Assembly (NCBI GenBank): GCA_021396245.1
Contig: WNYE01000028.1
Location: forward strand, 62,001 to 126,000
Direction of reading: 5' to 3'
DNA: 64,000 bases
Source of the DNA: Sporothrix humicola
Lineage: Eukaryota; Ascomycota; Sordariomycetes; Ophiostomatales; Ophiostomataceae
The number at the start of each line of letters is the position of its first letter. Positions within the stretch are counted from its first letter, which is position 1. Below are positions 45,742 to 56,193 of the stretch, piece after piece. The position numbers and the translations under genes are program-made. Below the pieces are notes generated by a model, which saw nothing but the letters and a program-made list of their open reading frames with translations, had not been told where the DNA came from and made no database searches.

Positions 45742-48149
45742 TCAAAACAACTTAAGGCTCGGGCGTGACGACAGCCGCGTGCCGTTGAGCATGGCGCGGT
45801 ACTTCTTCTGGCGCGCCTGCAGCCGCCGGAAGGCTTCCTGGATGTGCTTCGGCTCCACAGGCGTGCGGCCCTCGCCCGGCAAGTTAAACAGGCCTTGGGT
45901 CAGCTTGCGCTTCTTGGTGCCGCGCGCCTCGTCACCCGTGCGCTCCTTCCACTGGTCCTCGTGGTCTTTGATGCGCAGCGCTTCCTCGGTAAGGGTCTGC
46001 ACCATCTCAAAGGTCAAGAAGCCGAGGATATCGACAATGTCGTCGGATGGCTTGCTGTCTGTCACAATGCCAAAACCCGCCCACTCGCGGAACCGCTTGC
46101 TCTTGCGGTACGTGAACGACGCCTGTCGATACTCGGACCACGTCACGTACTCTTCCTTGGTCATGGCCTTTGTGCGTTCGTCGGCTTTCCGCAGACGCTG
46201 CAGCGTAATGTAGTTCATCTCCTCCTCTTCCTCGTCCTCCTCCTCGTCGCGTTCGGGCACTTCTTGGCTAAAGAAGGACAGGGGCTCCCAGGGCAGGCCG
46301 AGCTTGTTCTTCTTGTTCTTCTTGGCGGCATCTTCCACAGGGGCGCCGCCCAGAGGAGCTCCGGCCACATCGTCGCCACCGCCGATATCGTCAGCGCCTT
46401 TGTCGTCCGAGTCCTTAACGTTCTTGCGCACGTCCTTCCACGACAGGAATGTGCGGAGCCGTGAGACCTTGGGCGCGTCGTGGCGGATCTGGAAGATGAG
46501 ATCGTTGATGGTGATGCTCCTGGATCCACGGCGAGCAGCCAATTCTGTGCAACTACGCAGCTGGAAGTTGTTAGACGGGGCAATACTCTCGAGGGACTTG
46601 AGGGAGGGTGTTAGCCTACCAATTCAATGACCTGTTGCCGGACAATCTCTTCGATAATTGCAAGAGTCTCGAGGGAAGGTTCGCCAGTCTCGCCACTGAC
46701 GTACATCATCTGTGAAATGGTTTCGCGTAAGTCACTCCGAACTCTGTCAAGATTGGGTGGTGGGCCTGTGTGATGCATCTCCCGGTGCGTCTCCCGATAT
46801 GTCTTTTCATATTGCCGTTGTATAGCCCGCTGGGCCTGTTGCTCCCGTGTCTGTGGTGTCTGTGTCTGCTTTGTCTGCTTTGACTGCTGTGTTTGTGTCT
46901 TCTGTATCTGAACGACAGGCTCCGCGCACTGCACGGGCTCCGTCTTCTTTTCGTTCTTCTTCCGCTTGGTGGATCGAGGTCTGACTGGTTTCTCGGATTT
47001 CACATCCGGCTCAGCTGCCGGCTTCTCTGCTGATCTCACGACGATTTTCACTGTTGTTTTCTTCTCGGGCTTTTCTGCAGGCTGTTTCCCTTGCTTCTCA
47101 CTCTTGACCGTTTCAACTGTGCATTTGGTGGGGATGGGGTCAGGGACAGGAGCTGGGATAGGTACAGCGCCATCTTTGGGTTTTGCACGCGGCTTGCGGG
47201 GCTTGGCCGTCTTTTTCACAATCGTCTCATTTACTTCGGCCGCCTTGACGCAGAGACTCGGTGGGTAAAAAGTCGCAATCGAGGGTGTTTTTACAACAGG
47301 CGGCGGAGGCGGGAGCGGTGCTTGCTGGGACGCCGGCGGAAGCTCAGCGACCGTCGCTTCTTTGTCCTTTTTGCGCGACCGTCTCTTGGCGGGAGGACGA
47401 GCAGCCTTCGTGGGTGCCGTTGTGGGTGCCGTTGTGGTCTCCATTTGGACTGTTGGTGCAACCTTATTCGCACCGGCCGAGACAGGAGGGACAACAGCTT
47501 GCGAAGCCATGGGCACGGCGGGCATCAAGCGTGCAGGCGGGATGGCGAGAGGTCCATCTCCTTGGTAAGGTTGAGGGAGATCTGGTGGTGGAATGACCAG
47601 CGTCGGAAGGTCGTGTTTTCTCTTCATTGTTGGCGTGGTGAAGAGGTGGCTTGTTAAGCAACATTCACTCAAGGCGTTGTAGCCCAGTTAATAATGTATG
47701 TCGGTTCGAAATGGCGGATATAAAAGCGTCGAATGGAAGCGTGAAAAGCGTCAAGGCGGCCGATTGAACAACGTGCGGAAGACAAAGCCAAAGTTGAGCA
47801 GAAAAAGAGAGTAAACAACCACAGAACGCGCAGAGAGCGTGCCCCTCCTTCCATATAACACGAAAAGACACCAACGACACGAAAAAAAACGTGGCTCTAA
47901 AGACCGACACTACCGGTCTCCCGTCCACGTTACACAACCCGATGGCTAGCTCTTCAATGTGAGAAGCGGTCGGGAATGGCAGAAAAAGACGGCGTATCGG
48001 CGCTCTGACTGCACCGGAATCGACGTCGACGACCAGAGATGCACCACACAGGACACAGGGCCCAAATGTGCACAATGTGGACTAGGGGACGGAATACTAA
48101 CCTGCTGGATCTCCTGCTTGTACTTGTTCTGCTTGTCGCGGTCGCCCAT
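45742..48149 (-). CDS. spt3: SAGA subunit Spt3 (canonical isoform, three exons)
   Basis: Spt3 sits in SAGA and helps deliver TBP to promoters; its two halves form an intramolecular histone-fold pair. The canonical model joins exons 48149-48102, 46709-46620 and 46560-45742: MGDRDKQNKYKQEIQQ, then MMYVSGETGEPSLETLAIIE, then LRSCTELAARRGSRSITIND. It gives 318 residues, the usual size, with the conserved EIQQMM-type junction intact. Later landmarks are LIFQIRHDAPKVSRLRTFLS and WKDVRKNVKDSDD, an acidic linker (DEEEDEEEEE) and the second fold (MTKEEYVTWSEYRQASFTYR; DIVDILGFLTFEMVQTLTEE). The 5' donor is CAG/GTTAGT and the acceptor TTTCACAG. The first intron is 1392 bases, about twenty times the local norm, and contains an open frame described separately. 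Confidence 0.92.
46620..47627 (-). CDS. spt3: Alternative 5' exon: in-frame extension of Spt3
   Basis: From the ATG at 47627 (MKRKHDLPTLVIPPPDLPQP) a frame of 306 codons runs without a stop to the Spt3 exon that starts at 46709 and continues through it in the same phase. Read through, with the last intron removed, it gives a 608-residue protein. The extension is rich in Pro, Lys, Thr, Gln and Ala, has basic clusters that could be nuclear signals (AKRRSRKK, STKRKKNEKK), and ends RVRSDLRETISQ just before MMYVSGE, mimicking the YKQEIQQ helix of the canonical first exon. Another ATG lies at 47672. The region lies wholly inside the canonical first intron, so it could be an alternative first exon under its own promoter, or intronic sequence kept open by chance; 306 codons makes chance unlikely. 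No domain is recognised. Confidence 0.55.
47628..48101 (-). promoter_or_regulatory. Possible internal promoter within the spt3 first intron
   Basis: The 5' third of the long spt3 intron, between the canonical donor at 48101 and the ATG of the internal open frame. It has no long open frame in the sense direction. If the extended isoform exists, its start site should lie here; that is inference only. Confidence 0.3.
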
Positions 48150-49131
48150 GATGGCAGATTCTGGGCGCGCAGATTGCGCGCGGACAAGGCGGGCGTCGCC
48201 GGGGGTCTATGGATAGAGGGAGAGCGGGAATCGACGGAGTGGATGAGAAACAATACGAAACCCCTGCAGGAATCGATGGCGATGGAGATCGTACTCGGAT
48301 GTCGATGCGATGCGCTCGAAAGGGAGGATTCGATAATAATGATACAACAACAAATAACCAAAAAAGACACTCCAAGAAGATACCAAAAAGGAAGGCACAA
48401 AAATAGTACAGATAAACGGGGCCGGGGCACGGAGGTGGATGTGGATTCGATGCCGGCGTGCCGCGGAGGGGAAGAAGTGGTGATGGTTTGCGGAGGAAGT
48501 GGAAATGGAGACAGAAGGCTATCAGCCGGGTTGTGTTGGAGCGCGAAGTGTGGAGATTCCTTACTTAATCAAGGTCACGTGTAAACGATTGAGGCCAAAT
48601 GGCTCAGATCGTACAGTGTGAATAGACAGTATCAATACGGATATGGACCAATTTACACAGTATCGTATAAATCAGAGAAAATAATCGTTTTTTATTCATA
48701 TTCTGGTCGTGGCAAGCTGATTTCTCATACTTTTGTAGGTGAATACGAGAGTGAGAAAAGGATATAGTTACAGTAAAAAATACGGCTCGTGGCCACCGAA
48801 TTTTGGCCGTGAAAATGGAGTGAAAAGGACCTGTGCAGCAAACAACAGGCAAAAGAAAGAAAGCAAGAAGGAAAGGAAAAGGAAATGATAAAAGACAAAA
48901 GGAAGAAATAAAGGGAAATTATAAAGAAAAAAGAGAAACCCGCCCAATATCCAAGAGAAAAAAAAGACGAAATGAAATCCAACAAATATTACCGAATCCT
49001 GAACGAGAAATGCAGATCTAAAGCGAAGCCATACCATCCAAGCCTGGATGATCCTGGCACAGTTTTTGGTATAAAGGAAATCAAAGACAAAGGAAAGGAC
49101 GCGGGCACAACAAATAATTACCTTGTGACTC
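48150..49131. other. Intergenic: spt3 promoter and 3' flank of the GH18 gene
   Basis: About 1 kb. The spt3-proximal 450 bases are mixed; the rest (48700-49020) is A-rich on the plus strand. No gene is supported. Confidence 0.5.
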
Positions 49132-50619
49132 TTATGACGAAGCAGTGCCACGGATGTTGACGTACTTGCTGGTCGGGAAGCTCAGCAGGTTCTGGCCGCT
49201 GGCAGGCTGGGCAAACTGCTTAGCAAACAGGCCGACAAGACTGCGCTCGTCCTCGGCGTCGCCGTTGGCCTCCCAGAAAAAGACGCCGCCGAGACCCTTG
49301 CTGCGGATGTACTGCGACTTGTGGTAGGCCGACTCGGGGTTGTCGTACGTGATAAACTCCTGGGTCGTCACGTCGTAGCTGTAGCCGCCAATGGCCGTCT
49401 CGTCAAAGGCCTCGTAGGCACCCGGGCGGGGAAGGCTCTTGTAGGACCAGACGCCGGGCTCAAGATTCCCGGGGCCGACACCGCTGAACGCGTCGCCCAG
49501 GCCGGCGGTGGCGTCAAAGGAGCGGCCGTACAGCGGCAGGCCCAGGTTGATCTTGGCGGGTTTGACACCCTGGCTCATGTAGTACTGCAAGACCGTGTCG
49601 GTGTTGACAACGGTAGAATCAGCAATCTCGGGGTTGGCATAGACGTTGGCCTGGTGGCTGGTCGTCTTGCCCCAGCTGCCGGCGTAATCGTAGGCCATGA
49701 GGTTCCATGCATCTAGATACGTGTCCATGGCCGTTATGTTCATGGCCATGTAGTTGCTGGCTCCGGCGGGACTGGCAAACGTGATGAGGAAGTGGTAGCC
49801 GGGGGCGTGCTCGGCGGCATAGGCGTCAAACGCCTCGCGAAGAGACTGGAGCAGCGAGACAGCATTCTTCTTGTCTGCGTCAGTCTGAATGTACTCCCAG
49901 TCAATGTCGGCGCCGTCAAAGCCCCAGTCGGTGACGAGCTGGACAGTAGAGTTGACAAACTTCGCGCGGGTGGCCTCTGTCGAAGCGGCAGCCGAGAAAG
50001 TGGTGCCAAAGCCGTAGCCGCCGATGGACAGCAAGACCTTGAGATGGCGGTTGGACTGCTTCAGAGCGTAAAACTGCTGGACGTGGCCAGATGCCGTAGC
50101 ACCTGTATCGCTGGCCGACCAGTCAGACGCGCCAACATCAGTGGCAGCATCGCTGGAGGATCTGGAGGATGTTAGTATAGATTTGATACCGGGCGAAATA
50201 AAGAGAGAATCTTCGTGGAATACTTACACTGTGCCATCTTCGGAAATCTTGGCAAAGGCGTAGAGCACGTGTGAGATTTGATCGACGGGAAGTTGGTTTG
50301 GCTCGAGGGCACCGCTGGAATATTGTTAGTTGACATCATATAAGATGCTATAAGATGGTAGTGGCTGGACATACCCGCTTGAAAAATACAAAGAAGAGGT
50401 GAAGCCACTGCTGGAACCAGAGGGAACACCGGTGCTGCTAGGCCACGAGCCGGAGCCTGTTCCCGTGGGAGATCTGGCACGGCATGCCGACGCGGACGGG
50501 CTTGCAGATGTTCCATTAGACCACGAGCTCGGCGTTGCATCCCGGACCTTGAGATGCGGAGCGGCCGCTGCCTGCGTTGCCAAAAGCCATGAAATGGCTG
50601 CAACGGAGAGGTACTTCAT
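49132..50619 (-). CDS. Secreted GH18 chitinase-like protein, three exons
   Basis: GH18 enzymes hydrolyse chitin by substrate-assisted catalysis; this one is likely to act on the fungal wall or exogenous chitin. Exons 50619-50375, 50314-50228 and 50161-49132 join in phase to 453 residues. It opens with a signal peptide (MKYLSVAAISWLLATQAAAA), then a short Ser/Thr/Pro/Gly linker to about 75. The catalytic domain follows: LYFSS and ISHVLYAFAKI (first strands), KVLLSIGGYGFG (SxGG motif), GFDGADIDWEY (DxxDxDxE, acid Glu near residue 197), YLDAWNLMAYDYAGSWGK, INLGLPLYGRSF and the late Trp strand LGGVFFWEANGD. All core residues are present, so it should be active. I see no chitin-binding module and no GPI signal; the C-terminus is soluble. 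Confidence 0.93.
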
Positions 50620-52857
50620 GGCTGAGGCCGATGTGTGTTGACAGGAAAATGGTATAAGACGACCGAATTAGGCGAAAAAAAAGAGATAAGGATGATGCCG
50701 AGAGTCGCCAAGTCGAGACACAACCGGGCAAAATGTTGATATGAATATTAAAGATTGTGAGAGAGGACGATTTGAAAAAAGGACAGAAAAAAAGAAAAAA
50801 AAAATAATGCGAATGAACTTTTGACTTATAGATGAAAAAGAGATGCTACAGAAGTTCAAGGAGGGACAGTAGGTTGGTTGACTTTTGGTGTGAGTAGTAA
50901 GGAATGTAAATCAGTGGATCAACAGAGATGTTAGCCACTTGGACGCTTGTCTTGGACTTGTGATATGCGGCAGAGGCTGAAGCAAAAAATATCAACGGAA
51001 AGAGCGGATTTATCTGTAAAAAGATGAAAATTTGAAAAAGAAAGAAGGCGAAGTGAGTGACGGATTTTCCAAAACACAAATCATGAAGAAAGGGAACGGA
51101 AGACATGATGTTGATACTCGGGGCTTCTCCGTTGTATAAATATTATGTGGACCTGGTAAGGGCCACTGTGAGCGGAAGCCTTGCGATTCCGCACTCAAAG
51201 ACGGAGAATAATAGATGGCATAGACGAGAGGAAACAGATAAAAACAGGTAACAACTGTTTTGGACGTTTTGAGACCCTTTTTCCATTGCTTAGGGGTCGC
51301 TGCGTGTAGATTTCTGCAGTGTGCAATTTATTGCTTCGCTTTTAGCCGCAGAGCTGTGCCTTACAAGGCCCACGGAGAGGTTTGAGCAATTTGAAAATAT
51401 GTGACAAGCGCGAGGGTGAGAAAACAGCTCAAAAGGCGTATTCGGGTAGAACGACACATATTAAAATAAAATAATAAGAAACTGTTGCAAATCTCATGTC
51501 AATCGAATGCGCATCAACGGCGGAGATGAACGTCTATTGGAAGTAAAGTCGGATGAGGCTTCTTTTCTTCTTCTGTGAGAGTCAAGATGAGACAAAGTCA
51601 CGGGATTCAATGTCGATCAATGCCAGCAGACGGCCAACAACCTCACCCGCATAGAGAAATCAGAGCCTGGAACACAGATGGCAGGTGAAATTCCTAGGGT
51701 GACCGTTTCGCCGGGTTGATCTTGGAGTCGATCGTTGAGTCCCCGGGTCACTCGACGCGGAAGATCTTAGGATTTCATAGTTGGAGAGTGCTGGCCAGCC
51801 GGCGAGGCTCTGGATGATCGTGAGATGCGCAAGATTTTCGTAGAGAGGCCGGGCGTTCCTCAACGGTAACCGTCTGTCAACTGTTAGGGTTGTTTTCGCA
51901 GAGGTTCCCAGAAGAAGTCAATGCAGCCGAGGGCTGTCATCTCGGAAAGTGAAGCGGCCATATCTGTTGGCCTAGGCATCGAGCTGGTTGTTGTAATTAG
52001 AAAATGTGGCGGCTTGTTGGGAATAGATTCTTCCGGATTGGAAGTAAATAGAAAAATGGAAGAATAGACGAAGCACATGTCAGGAAATAAACCAACAGAA
52101 AGGTTGATATCCAGAAGCGCCCCAGACTGACCGATTGTACCTGGCAGAAGCGCCCGTGCCGCATCCTTCGATATGCTCAGCTGTCGCGTTGGTGGCAATG
52201 GGGCCTTTATCTCATATGAGTTGGTGCATGTTGGAGAGCTGAAAGGAAAAAAAAAAAGAACAATTGAAAACAATCAGACACAAAAAACGAAAAGGGGCAG
52301 AATAGATGAAGTCAACAAGCTGGCCCAGGAAACACAAGATCCCAAAGAGGCAAGTGGCAGCCTTAGTCATTCGAGCGCCACTAATACGGTGGAAGGCACG
52401 ATTGGGGACACCTTCCCCTGACTGCGATTGCGCGGCGATAGTGGTGACCCGCTGTTTTCTGCCGCTGGCTTCCGCCGCTGCTCCTTTTGCTCCCCCCTTT
52501 CTTCAACACCGCTTTTTTCGAGGGTCGCAGCCAAGACCATACTGCACAGCTCATCGGTTCATCCAGCTCTCGACTCCGCCCGTCGCATTGCATTCTATTT
52601 TCAACGTCCAGATCGACGACCAACAACCAACGCGACGACCTTGCTAAATCCCAGAAATCCGCGCCGCAAAATACAGCCGGCCGCAGTCTCTTCGTCTTCG
52701 AAGTCTCGTCGCTCCCGAACAGTATCGACGCTTCAGCGACGAACGAAAGCTCCAGGGATCTATATCGCATCCGATTGTCCTCAACGTCCTCCTCCACCCT
52801 CACCTCCTCAACACCTCCCCTCCTACCTCGTGGCCTGCTGCCCACCCGCTGCCCGCC
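50620..52857. other. Intergenic: GH18 promoter and AP-2 sigma upstream region
   Basis: 2.2 kb between divergent genes. 50640-51250 is the GH18 promoter side and is AT-rich. 51660-52370 has several minus-strand frames with some coding character (PLYENLAHLTIIQSLAGWPA; MAASLSEMTALGCIDFFWEP) and a strong acceptor-like T tract near 52230-52255, but I cannot build a continuous gene. 52440-52857 is pyrimidine-rich on the plus strand and is probably the AP-2 sigma leader. Confidence 0.4.
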
Positions 52858-53348
52858 ATGCTCTCCTTTATCCTCATCCAGAACCGACAGTAAGTCGTCT
52901 CCCAGGCCGTAAATGAGATCACAACGTACGGCCACTAACATCTCCCAGAGGAAAGACCCGGTTGGCAAAATGGTACGTGCCGTACACAGACGACGAAAAG
53001 ATCAAACTTAAGGGCGAGGTCCACCGTCTCGTGGCGCCGCGCGACCAGAAATACCAGAGCAACTTTGTCGAGTTCCGCAACCACAAGGTCGTCTACCGGC
53101 GGTATGCTGGCCTCTTCTTCTGTGCATGCGTCGACACCAACGACAACGAGCTGGCGTACCTCGAGGCCATCCACTTCTTTGTCGAGGTGCTGGACGCTTT
53201 CTTTGGCAACGTCTGCGAGTTGGATCTGGTCTTCAACTTTTACAAGGTGTACGCGATCCTGGACGAGGTGTTCTTGGCCGGCGAGATCGAAGAGACGAGC
53301 AAGCAGGTTGTGCTGACGCGGTTGGAGCACCTGGACAAGCTGGAGTAA
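52858..53348 (+). CDS. aps2: AP-2 adaptor complex sigma subunit
   Basis: The small sigma subunit stabilises the AP-2 core and binds dileucine sorting signals of cargo in clathrin-mediated endocytosis at the plasma membrane. Exons 52858-52889 and 52949-53348 join at MLSFILIQNRQ-GKTRLAKW, giving 143 residues, exactly the family length. The longin-type fold is complete: FVEFRNHKVVYRRYAGLFFC, VDTNDNELAYLEAIHFFVEV and NVCELDLVFNFYKVYAILDE, then FLAGEIEETSKQVVLTRLEH. These segments match AP-2 sigma rather than AP-1 sigma. The 59-base intron early in the gene is typical of small-subunit genes. It is convergent with ist1, 307 bases apart. Confidence 0.96.
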
Positions 53349-53655
53349 CGTGTGGGGATGGCTGAAAAGGGGGGAATTGGGAATGTAATGGCATACGACG
53401 GCGTTTGGGTGTTTTTGTTTCTTTTACGACATTTACTTGTTCTTTGCTCTTGGCAGGCGTTTGGACTACCATCATTTTTCTAGACATACTAATGCAAAAC
53501 GTTGCCCATGGACTGATATGCAGTGAAGGAACAAGCCTATTATGTGATAATATTAAACAGTGACTGACAATAGCAATGCATGCAGGTAAAACAAGCCAAA
53601 AATACAGAAGAAAAGCAACGCTTTGCTAAAAGAACACCTCGTTACCAACGTCGTT
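53349..53655. other. Convergent 3' intergenic region
   Basis: 307 bases between the stops of AP-2 sigma and ist1. No gene seen; it holds both 3' ends. Confidence 0.5.
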
Positions 53656-54731
53656 TCAGCTCCGCTTCAGCTCTGCAAAGCGCCTTGCCAGGTCGTCGTC
53701 CACTGTGTCCTTTTTCTTCGCCACGAGTTTCCGCGCCGCCGGATCGGAAAAGGATGGTCTTGGTGCCGGTTTTGCCGCCGCTGCCGGGGCCGGACTGCTG
53801 TTTGCGGCTGTTGGAGATGCTGCGGGTTTCAGTTCTTGCGAGTCGAGCGTCACTTTGGGGTGGATGTTGTCGGTCGAAGGGGTGGGCGGGTTGACTTGGA
53901 GCGGTAGCGGCGGCGAGTCGGAGACGTCGTTGGAGGGCGGCGTGGCGCGCGTTAGCTCTTCCTGTGTCTTGGCCTGCTTGGCCGAGGTCGCTGCGGCAGA
54001 ACCGGGAGCCTTGCCGGGTGTTGACGGCAATCTAAGATCGCCGCCATCCTCTCCGCCGTCACCGTTGTCGTCTCCACCAGCCACATCGACATCCTCATCC
54101 AGCAGGCTCGGTGGCTCGCCCAGATCCTCGTCGTCGCCTGCTCGTCTCGGCCAGTGGACACCATACGCCCGGGCGATTTCCTCGAGGTATCCGTTCACGA
54201 GCTCGTCACTCGGCGGCGTCACGCTCAGCTTGCGCACGACCTTGGGCGACACTTTGCTGTCCGTGTTCTCCATTGCGGCAATGACAAACTCCTTGCCGTA
54301 GCGCTCGCCCAGCAGCTGGCGCACGACCTGCAATTCCTTGATTTCGGTCTTGGGCGCGGCGTAAATAATGCTCTTCACAGCCTCTTCCAGGCCCGGGTCG
54401 CAGGTGTGGCTGTCGAGCAGGCCCGCGCGGGCAATGAGCAGTTCGCAGTAGAGCTCTAGGATCTCGTGCAGCTCTGTGGTAATGTCGGAGCGGATAATGT
54501 TCTCGACGCGGATGCGGGCGGACTCTTCCTTGCCGGTGTCGAGCAGCTGGGCCATGGTGCGGCGGGCGACTTTTGCGAGGGCCTCATCGCGCTGCTGGAC
54601 CATGCGGAGGCGCGCAATGGAGAGCTTAAGCTGGACCTTGATTTTGGTCTGGAGAGTTAGAGGGGGACGACGTAGGTCGAAAGGGAGAGGAGGAAGATAG
54701 CACTTACCACAAGGCTTGCTTGCGGAGGCAT
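53656..54731 (-). CDS. ist1: Ist1, ESCRT-III-related regulator of Vps4
   Basis: Ist1 has an ESCRT-III fold and regulates Vps4 recruitment during multivesicular-body formation and membrane remodelling. Exons 54731-54708 (MPPQASLV) and 54648-53656 (TKIKVQLKLSIARLRMVQQR) join to 338 residues. The N-terminal 190 residues are the conserved helical Ist1 domain (KEESARIRVENIIRSDITTE, LHEILELYCELLIARAGLLD, SIIYAAPKTEIKELQVVRQL, ERYGKEFVIAAMEN, VVRKLSVTPPSDELVNGYLE). After it comes an acidic then Pro/Ser/Ala-rich linker, and a C-terminal helix (DDDLARRFAELKRS) that fits a MIT-interacting motif for Vps4. The short first exon was chosen because it restores the standard MPP start; the longer open frame upstream is intron read-through. 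Confidence 0.95.
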
Positions 54732-56193
54732 GGCGGCGGTAAGTTGAGAGTGTGTGGAGGGGGTATGAGGAAGTCGAGTCGATAGAGAATCGGTGTCTGA
54801 GGGAGAGCTCGGATCGGGAGTTCGGTCGTCGTCGAAAGGGCGCAGATGCAAGAGGCTGGTCGAGATGAGGTTGAGGTTGAAGTTGAAAGAACTGAGGGGC
54901 GATAGCGGCAGCGCATTCAGTGCCCCGAATATGACGCTGTGTCCCCACAACTGGGCAGGAGAGGCAGGCGCAGGCAGCACCAATGCGGGTGGCGCGGGGT
55001 ATCTTTCCAGAGCTTTCTTGCTTGCAGGTGACTTACCTGACAGGCTAACAGGGAAGGCGCCACCCTGGTAGCGCAGGTCCAGGCCTAAATGGGCCAGGCC
55101 TATGGAAACATTTGGTGCGCATTCGTACAAGTGCGAGGAAGGAGCGTCTTCAAAGAACAAGACATTTTGCAAGCAACATCACACAGTGTTCAGTATTTCA
55201 ATGAGGATTTTGCGAATAAGTACGAATTTATGTCGAAACTCATTTTCATCCATGTCATCAACTACTGACTACATTTCATATTAGGCAAAGCCCAGTGTGC
55301 CAAGTGGCACATCTCCGGGAACGCCATGAGAAACGTCAGACAACCTCGACTTGGATCGCGAGATGTATCTCAGTTGGGACTGGGATGCGGTTGTGGCATT
55401 CAACTCGTCGATTCTCAACGACAAGCTTTCGAGTCAAGTAAAATCTGTCACAAATCGCCCGGGACAGTATGGCAAGACATTCTGCCTCAACCGTCGAGAT
55501 GAAAGGGCCACCAGTCAGGTGCACAAGCGTACAAGTGTGCTTAGTTGCAGACCCGTGTACAGCCCGTCGGATACGTGCTGCACGTCCAACAAGATGGTGA
55601 GACTGGCGAGGACGTGACGAGGTCCAAAGGGCGATTTCGTTTTGAGAATTTGGTATTATTTGAGTCTCCACGACTGTCGTCCAGGAGAAAAGTCTCCGGT
55701 GATAGGAGGTTGAGAGTGCAGGAGCACAGAGTGCTGGATCGTGCCTTCCCAATCTGGCATATGTCTGCGACATGCTCTTTCCCAGAGCTGCGCTCAACCT
55801 CGACACGTCGCGTCACGCAAGTGCTCTTTCTCTTTACGGACAGGAAAAGCAGAGAAGGTACCGTATCCGCGTCCTCGGCTCATTTTGTGGTGCTACTGCC
55901 ATCTTGTGCAAGTGTGGCATCGTACTTCCCCTTTCCTGTCTCTTGATGTTTTTTTCTCCCATCTCCCACCTCTCTCTCTCTCCTCACAACATTCCCCCTT
56001 CCCCTTTGACTAGGAGTCTTTATCTCCTCCTTCTCTTCAAGTTGGCATCTGAAGTGGATATATCCTCGTCTTTGGATTAGGTTCAAGCTCATTCGATATT
56101 GCCTTCACTCGTTCAGTCGTTCTCTTCTTGTTCTCATATTTCTTTCCTCTCTCCTTTACCCTATCAAGATTCCAATTTCACTCCCTCAAACAT
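54732..56193. other. Divergent intergenic region, ist1 and DUF3405 gene
   Basis: 1.46 kb holding two promoters. Frames around 55336-55946 overlap on both strands (156 minus, 133 plus) with no domain, so none is called. 55920-56190 is strongly CT-rich on the plus strand, the likely promoter and leader of the DUF3405 gene. Confidence 0.45.

Noticed and set aside
54732..54948. Longer ist1 frame without a first intron
   Set aside because: It reads through a good intron (GTAAGT ... CTAAC ... CAG); the spliced form restores the conserved MPP start.
55336..55946. Overlapping frames of 156 (minus) and 133 (plus) codons
   Set aside because: Neither shows a domain, a consistent codon pattern or splice signals; the region is a divergent promoter.
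56128..56193. Upstream ATG for the DUF3405 protein
   Set aside because: It would add 22 residues translated from a CT-rich leader before the basic N-terminus; the ATG at 56194 gives a normal type II signal anchor.
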